Positions 61,249 to 64,000 of a stretch of DNA of 64,000 nt are shown here, in pieces. The position numbers were made by a program, and so were the translations under genes. Origin of the DNA: an uncultured Clostridia bacterium (GTDB lineage: Bacteria; Bacillota; Clostridia; Oscillospirales; Acutalibacteraceae); NCBI GenBank assembly GCA_937896885.1, contig CALBNX010000077.1:4554-68553 (forward strand), read 5' to 3'. How positions within the stretch are numbered: position 1 is the stretch's first letter; each line of letters opens with the position of its first letter. Under the pieces are notes generated by a model. It had not been told where the DNA came from. It searched no databases and was given only the letters and a program-made list of their open reading frames with translations.

Positions 61249-61277
61249 ATTATAACATAAAAAGAGAACAATATGAA
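61249..61277 (-). promoter_or_regulatory. promoter immediately upstream of the RluA start
   Basis: Minus strand TTCATA (61277-61272), 17 bp, TATAAT (61254-61249). Only 6 bases lie between the -10 box and the ATG, so the transcript may have no leader. Confidence 0.5.
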
Positions 61278-61348
61278 GACGAAAAACAAAAAACATAGTT
61301 TGTAGGTATAACCAAAAATGGTTGCTCTTTTTGTTGTAATATGCATAA

Positions 61349-61378
61349 TTGACATTTTGTATCTTTATATGATATATT
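61349..61378 (+). promoter_or_regulatory. promoter of the HTH-membrane gene
   Basis: TTGACA (61349-61354), 18 bp, TATATT (61373-61378), 28 bp upstream of the start codon. Confidence 0.65.
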
Positions 61379-61406
61379 GAAATTACAAAGGAAAAGGAGG
61401 GTTATT

Positions 61407-62381
61407 ATGGCAAAAACATTAATTGATTTTAGAGCAGAAAAAGGGTTATACCTTAAAGATGTTGCAATTGCAATAGACATCAGCGAAGAAGAACTTACAA
61501 AAATTGAAACGCTTAACGGTATTCCTGATTATATTGCAGAAAAATTGATTGTAGCATATAATCTTCCCGAAAATTATTTTTCAGAAGAAAAGGTAGAAGA
61601 ACCAATCAAACCTATTAAAAATTTAAAATCATACTTTTTTAAAACATCACTGGTTTGGCATTTTCTGTTTGCTTTAGTGTTTTGTATTCCAATATGGATT
61701 GAAATGATATTAAAAACAGTTATTCACTTAAATGCAGGCACACTTGGGTTAACTGTATTTGAACAGATATTTGATAATGTTAATGTCGTTTTTACAGCGG
61801 TCGTGACAATTGTTTATTGTAATATGTTTGCAAAACATATTATGAAGAAAACCGGATTAAAAGGTGATATTTACAAATATAAATATTTGTATGAAGTAAT
61901 TCCATCTGGAGCAATTGCAGTTGTATCGGTCTTTACAGGACTTATTACAACAATAGCATTAAAAGAAACAATAGCTGATGAATCAAAATATTATTTAATG
62001 CCCATTGTGAGCGCGATAGGTTTTGTAATCTCTATAATATCAATGGTTTTGATTGCGCTTGCAACTGCAAGTCTTTTGAATACAGCAATTCTGGAAGACA
62101 GTGAGCAAAAAGCTAAAAGACATAAAACAATGGCGATTATTGTAACAATATCTTCTGTTCTTGCTTTTGCGTTAACAATAGTGTCTATGTTTATTGAAGA
62201 AAATCCAACTGTTGTTTTAACAATAATCAGAGGGGTTCTTGTTTATGGTTTATATATTGCAGTTGCTTGGCGTGTATATTTGACAAAGGATGAAGAACCA
62301 CAAAAAGAGTTTGTTGCTTTTACATTGCTTCCTTTATCCTGCATTGTAGATTCGATAGTATTTGAAATAATAGGTTTATAA
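61407..62381 (+). CDS. HTH-like domain fused to a seven-helix membrane region
   Basis: Not recognised as a named family. The 324 residues begin with a domain of about 60 residues shaped like an XRE helix-turn-helix (TLIDFRAEKGLYLKDVAIAI, ISEEELTKIE, PDYIAEKLIVAYNLPENYF). This is followed by a short linker and about seven hydrophobic helices to the C-terminus (FFKTSLVWHFLFALVFCIPI to SIVFEIIGL). Such a protein could be a membrane-tethered regulator sensing a lipid, a drug or envelope state. AAGGAGGG precedes ATG 61407. Monocistronic. Confidence 0.7.
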   Translation: MAKTLIDFRAEKGLYLKDVAIAIDISEEELTKIETLNGIPDYIAEKLIVAYNLPENYFSEEKVEEPIKPIKNLKSYFFKTSLVWHFLFALVFCIPIWIEMILKTVIHLNAGTLGLTVFEQIFDNVNVVFTAVVTIVYCNMFAKHIMKKTGLKGDIYKYKYLYEVIPSGAIAVVSVFTGLITTIALKETIADESKYYLMPIVSAIGFVISIISMVLIALATASLLNTAILEDSEQKAKRHKTMAIIVTISSVLAFALTIVSMFIEENPTVVLTIIRGVLVYGLYIAVAWRVYLTKDEEPQKEFVAFTLLPLSCIVDSIVFEIIGL

Positions 62382-62385
62382 AAAC

Positions 62386-62416
62386 AAAAAGCTCGGTTTT
62401 AAACCGAGCTTTTTTA
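62386..62416. terminator. bidirectional terminator
   Basis: AAAGCTCGGTTT (62388-62399) with AAACCGAGCTTT (62401-62412), with poly-A before and poly-T after. It serves both convergent genes. Confidence 0.85.
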
Positions 62417-62428
62417 ATGTGTAAAATC

Positions 62429-63235
62429 TTATTTTGCCAAGCCGCCAACTTCAAGCATAAATCCGCCGAGCTGTGCGCCGAATTCAGGGCCACCGTCCAT
62501 AATAAGACGGCCTGCTTTTGTTGCTTCGAGCATATCGTCGATACTAAGAAGAATACCGAGTGCTGAATCAAGGCTGTTGAAACGAAGTGTGAAGAAAGGC
62601 ATCGCTCTCTTATATTCACCACGACCCGCTCTTGATTTACCTGCTTTGATACGGATGAAAGCAGCAACTTCAGGGTGACCGTCAACTGCGAAAGCATAAA
62701 CACGGTCAGGGCTCTTTGAAGTCCAGTCTTTGATTTCAGTATGACCCATCTTATTAAGCTGACTGATACCACTTGAAAGGAGATAGAAGAAGCATTTAAC
62801 CATAAGAGTTTTTGTTTCTTCATCCTTTGGTGGCTGTGTAGCACCTGTAAGGTCTGAAAGCTTAAGAAGTGTCATAAGCATTGCTGTGAAAGCGCTGAAA
62901 TTCTTCACAACACCCTTCATTTTTGGAAGAGTCTTAGGACCAATCTTGCCCTTGAAGAATGCGTTCATTGCTTCAATACTCTTGAATTCAAGTTCAACAT
63001 CAGGAGCTTCGTGAGCAGCATTGAGCTTTGTTTCCCATTCACCTTCTGTGATGATGAAATGTGTTGCATATTTGCCACCCTCTGCTTCAGGGTCAAGTGC
63101 ACTAACCTGTAAAACAGTTGTGAGCTTGTCAAACTTAGCTTTGAGAGATGGAACATCAGTTGCAATAACTTTCAAAAGTGGCAATGCAGCATTGAAAAAT
63201 ATTTTTGATGCATAAAGTTCATTTTGTTCGTGCAT
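62429..63235 (-). CDS. SCP2-like lipid-binding protein, uncharacterised
   Basis: 268 residues with no signal peptide or membrane helix. Two stretches look like SCP-2/sterol-carrier folds: HFIITEGEWETKLNAAHEAP followed by VELEFKSIEAMNAFFKGK, and FFTLRFNSLDSALGILLSID with RLIMDGGPEFGAQLGGFMLE at the C-terminus. SCP2 domains bind hydrophobic ligands. The assignment is from overall pattern, not a diagnostic motif. It lies 37 bp downstream of the transketolase subunit and has codons typical of well-expressed genes, so it may be part of a metabolic operon reaching beyond the window. Confidence 0.55.
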   Translation of the reverse strand: MHEQNELYASKIFFNAALPLLKVIATDVPSLKAKFDKLTTVLQVSALDPEAEGGKYATHFIITEGEWETKLNAAHEAPDVELEFKSIEAMNAFFKGKIGPKTLPKMKGVVKNFSAFTAMLMTLLKLSDLTGATQPPKDEETKTLMVKCFFYLLSSGISQLNKMGHTEIKDWTSKSPDRVYAFAVDGHPEVAAFIRIKAGKSRAGRGEYKRAMPFFTLRFNSLDSALGILLSIDDMLEATKAGRLIMDGGPEFGAQLGGFMLEVGGLAK

Positions 63236-63272
63236 ATTATCAACTCTCTTTCTGAATGATTTGGTTTAAGAA

Positions 63273-64000
63273 TTAAACTTCATCATCCCAGTTGTCGTCT
63301 TCTTCGAAGTCTGCATTCATTGTTTCACGAACTGCAGCGATAATGCCGTTAGCATCGATGCCAGCGTCTGACATAATGTCTTCGTGAAGACCAATCATTG
63401 CAAAGCTCTTATGACCAAGCATCTTGAATGCACAGCCTTTACCATACTGAGCCATAACTTCAGCAACTGCTGAACCAAGACCGCCAGTTACGAGATGGTC
63501 TTCAACTGTGATAATTCTTCTTGTGTCAGAAATTGCTTTCTGAATAGCTTCAACGTCGATTGGGCTAATTGTGTGCATATTAAGAACACGAACTGAAAGT
63601 CCGTCAGCATTCTTAAGGAACTTAGCAGCTTCACGAGCCTGGAATACGCAAGAGCCACAAGCGATAACTGTAATGTCAGTACCTTCGTGAACTTCTACTG
63701 CTTTACCAACTTCGAAGCCGTAATCCTGATTTTCATAAAGAACACGGTCAAAACCACGGTTAATACGGATATAGTATGGGCCATAGTTTTCATAAGCTGC
63801 GTTAACTGCATTTGCTGTTTCAAAACCATCAGCAGGAACGATAACTGTGAGGTTTGGCATTGCTCTTGTAATTGCAAGGTCAGTGATAGCATGGTGTGTT
63901 GAACCTGCCTGACCGAATGATGTACCAGAGTGAGTAGCAATAATTTTTGCGTTAACATTCTGATAGCAGATGTCTGTGTGAAGCTGGTCACAAGCACGCA
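63273..64000 (-). CDS. transketolase, C-terminal subunit (5' truncated by window edge)
   Basis: The frame is open to the right edge, so the N-terminal part lies outside. The visible 242 residues start RACDQLHTDICYQN and include the transketolase pyrimidine-domain motif THSGTSFGQAGSTHHAITDLA, then NLTVIVPADGFETANAV, and the C-terminal domain VITVEDHLVTGGLGSAVAEV-like segment (RIITVEDHLVTGGLGSAVAE). Many Firmicutes encode transketolase as two genes; the N-terminal (ThDP-pyrophosphate) subunit should lie just upstream. Pentose-phosphate interconversion is the known reaction of the family. An acidic tail (DFEEDDNWDDEV) ends the protein. Confidence 0.93.
   Translation of the reverse strand, partial: RACDQLHTDICYQNVNAKIIATHSGTSFGQAGSTHHAITDLAITRAMPNLTVIVPADGFETANAVNAAYENYGPYYIRINRGFDRVLYENQDYGFEVGKAVEVHEGTDITVIACGSCVFQAREAAKFLKNADGLSVRVLNMHTISPIDVEAIQKAISDTRRIITVEDHLVTGGLGSAVAEVMAQYGKGCAFKMLGHKSFAMIGLHEDIMSDAGIDANGIIAAVRETMNADFEEDDNWDDEV

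Noticed and set aside
61243..61296. 18-residue N-terminal extension of the RluA protein (hydrophobic, signal-like)
   Set aside because: It would be translated from DNA that carries the promoter; the family N-terminus starts at MERYLKYKI.
1..64000. tRNA genes, rRNA genes, prophage or insertion sequences
   Set aside because: Intergenic gaps were read on both strands; no cloverleaf with a TΨC arm other than tmRNA, no rRNA sequence and no transposase or integrase motif was seen.

Overview
The window is 64 kb of AT-rich bacterial chromosome from the low-GC Firmicutes, most likely a clostridium of the Ruminococcaceae/Oscillospiraceae type. The evidence is the scr-dnaX-ybaB-recR gene order, AGGAGG-type ribosome sites, SigA-like promoters with 17-bp spacers, an ATP-grasp Ddl next to a YwiB homologue and argS, a type-3 prolyl-tRNA synthetase, glnS beside gltX, and the GGGtGRT/IscU-like pair typical of anaerobic clostridia. 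No phage, insertion sequence, integrase or CRISPR array was seen. Most of the window is housekeeping core. The unusual material is in small uncharacterised membrane proteins and in the intergenic repeats.

Layout. 1-3254: C-terminal part of a large surface protein (BspA-type leucine-rich repeats, six beta-sandwich repeats, wall-binding repeats). 3.3-7.9 kb: mreB-mreC-mreD-PBP2, the cell-elongation operon. 7.9-10.7 kb: rpsO-pnp, each gene with a structured leader. 10.7-14.4 kb (minus): aminotransferase, rsmA, TSCPD protein, cca. 14.5-18.7 kb (plus): proB-proA, an anchored hypothetical protein, prfB. 18.7-25.1 kb (minus): FAD oxidoreductase, GDPD phosphodiesterase, gltX, glnS, membrane protein. 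25.1-25.8 kb: about 700 bp of non-coding palindromic repeats. 25.8-30.2 kb (minus): SRP RNA, dnaX, ybaB, recR, smpB, a zinc-ribbon membrane protein and tmRNA. This joins signal-recognition RNA, replication/repair and ribosome rescue in one direction.

30.2-36.4 kb (plus): GH20 hexosaminidase, then glpK, a 91-aa protein, malic enzyme and three tandem paralogous two-helix membrane proteins, a tightly coupled run. 36.5-41.7 kb (minus): GGGtGRT and its NifU/IscU-like partner; argS; DUF1934; ddl. 41.8-47.3 kb: hypothetical protein, 8-oxoguanine glycosylase, a small membrane protein, Xaa-Pro peptidase, YqeG phosphatase, rpsU, 2-hydroxyacid dehydrogenase. 47.4-56.9 kb (plus): VTT membrane protein, galK, two M42 aminopeptidases, GNAT, YnbB-type PLP enzyme, phosphohexomutase, acpP, proS. 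56.9-64 kb: an XRE regulator divergent from a 128-aa gene with two matching operator-like sites, two tandem acyltransferases carrying zinc ribbons, an RluA pseudouridine synthase, an HTH-plus-seven-helix protein, an SCP2-like protein and the C-terminal subunit of a split transketolase, cut by the right edge.

The best leads for something undescribed are: the nested palindrome cluster at 25621-25805; a 78-bp dispersed repeat present twice (46142, 49409); period-7 repeats at three intergenic sites; the three-paralog membrane family at 34903-36419; and a shared small domain ending in GYIRTYFIA, found both in a zinc-ribbon membrane protein beside tmRNA and in a free-standing protein coupled to glpK. 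All assignments come from reading the sequence and remembered family motifs. No search or folding program was run.
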